From: Baffinella frigidus | Taxonomy: Eukaryota; Cryptophyceae; Cryptomonadales; Baffinellaceae | Reading direction: 5' to 3' | Length of the DNA stretch: 15,546 nucleotides | Assembly (NCBI GenBank): GCA_026770585.1 | Contig: MU646493.1 | Location: 330,985 to 346,530, forward strand | In this document: in pieces, positions 15,254 through 15,546 of the stretch | Position numbering within the stretch: the first letter of the stretch is position 1 | Layout of the letters: each line of letters begins with the position of its first letter | Made by a program: the position numbers and the translations under genes | Notes under the pieces: generated by a model | What the model saw: only the letters and a program-made list of their open reading frames with translations | Told to the model about the DNA's origin: nothing | Databases searched by the model: none

Positions 15254-15512
15254 CGGTTAGGTTCCAGGGCAATGGATAAGATTCTAGTAGGAATCGGTGA
15301 GATGGAATGTATTGTATCCGTGAAGTCCCCGATGGTCAGGGGTGTGGTAGTGAAGTAGTGACTACTTAGCAGCCATCGGGGACTTCACGGATGCAGTCCA
15401 GTCAATCTCAACGATTTCTACTAGCATCTTATCCATTGCCCTGGAACCTAACCGGAGTTTCGCCTCGGATTCGAGGTGGAAAGGAACTCGGCCGCTGCTA
15501 AGTGGTACGTGC
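15254..15512. mobile_element. Family-3 fold-back element, fullest copy
   Basis: Left arm 15254-15337 (GCGGTTAGGTTCCAGGGCAA TGGATAAGAT ... TATCCGTGAAGTCCCCGATG) pairs with right arm 15373-15456. The loop is GTCAGGGGTGTGGTAGTGAA plus about 18 bases. To the right it continues with GGAAAGGAACTCGGCCGCTG CTAAGTGG, shared with 3831-3965 and, reversed, with 590-672. Confidence 0.85.
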
Positions 15513-15546
15513 CACCGACCTGTGATGGAAACCGCCTTCCTCTCCA

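Overview
The window looks like nuclear DNA of a eukaryotic alga with a secondary (complex) plastid. Reasons: genes are split by GT-AG introns; a nucleoporin gene is present; a FabD gene starts with a signal peptide ending ASA-Y followed by an Arg/Ser-rich transit-like stretch; and there are degenerate CCCTAAA-type (plant/alga-type) telomere-like arrays. Exons are very GC3-rich, while introns and spacers are packed with palindromic elements, homopolymers and microsatellites. A cryptophyte or similar red-lineage alga fits, but the sequence alone does not settle the lineage.

Layout: (1) 1-36 is a pure G run. (2) 264-315 and 508-about 552 are two probable exons of an unidentified + strand gene, separated by an intron that is mostly one palindromic element. 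(3) 900-1900 holds clusters of small inverted-repeat elements. (4) 1609-1680 and 2193-2270 are probable last exons of an unidentified minus strand gene whose 5' end may reach about 2654. (5) 2779-8168 is a complete five-exon NUP85 gene (761 codons; phases agree at every junction), head to head with (4). (6) 8173-8292 and 8650-9157 are inverted-repeat elements. (7) 9161-11281 is a minus strand two-exon gene for a small, probably secreted or membrane-anchored protein of unknown function. (8) 11603-15055 is the plastid-type FabD gene (four exons visible, C-terminus beyond the window), head to head with (7). (9) 15001-15512 holds a duplicated FabD exon fragment and two fold-back elements.

The two recognised genes are housekeeping genes and unrelated: NUP85 is a scaffold subunit of the nuclear pore Y-complex, and FabD loads malonyl groups onto acyl carrier protein for plastid fatty acid synthesis. 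The striking feature is not a gene cluster but the introns. Nearly every intron has a palindromic element, a C-rich telomere-like array or a pyrimidine microsatellite lying directly against its 3' splice site. Several elements end in TA like Tc1/mariner-type MITEs. One splits a telomere-like array cleanly, and one member of a shared family makes up about three quarters of an intron. This raises the possibility of repeat-built introns (introner-like elements), which is the main lead from this window.
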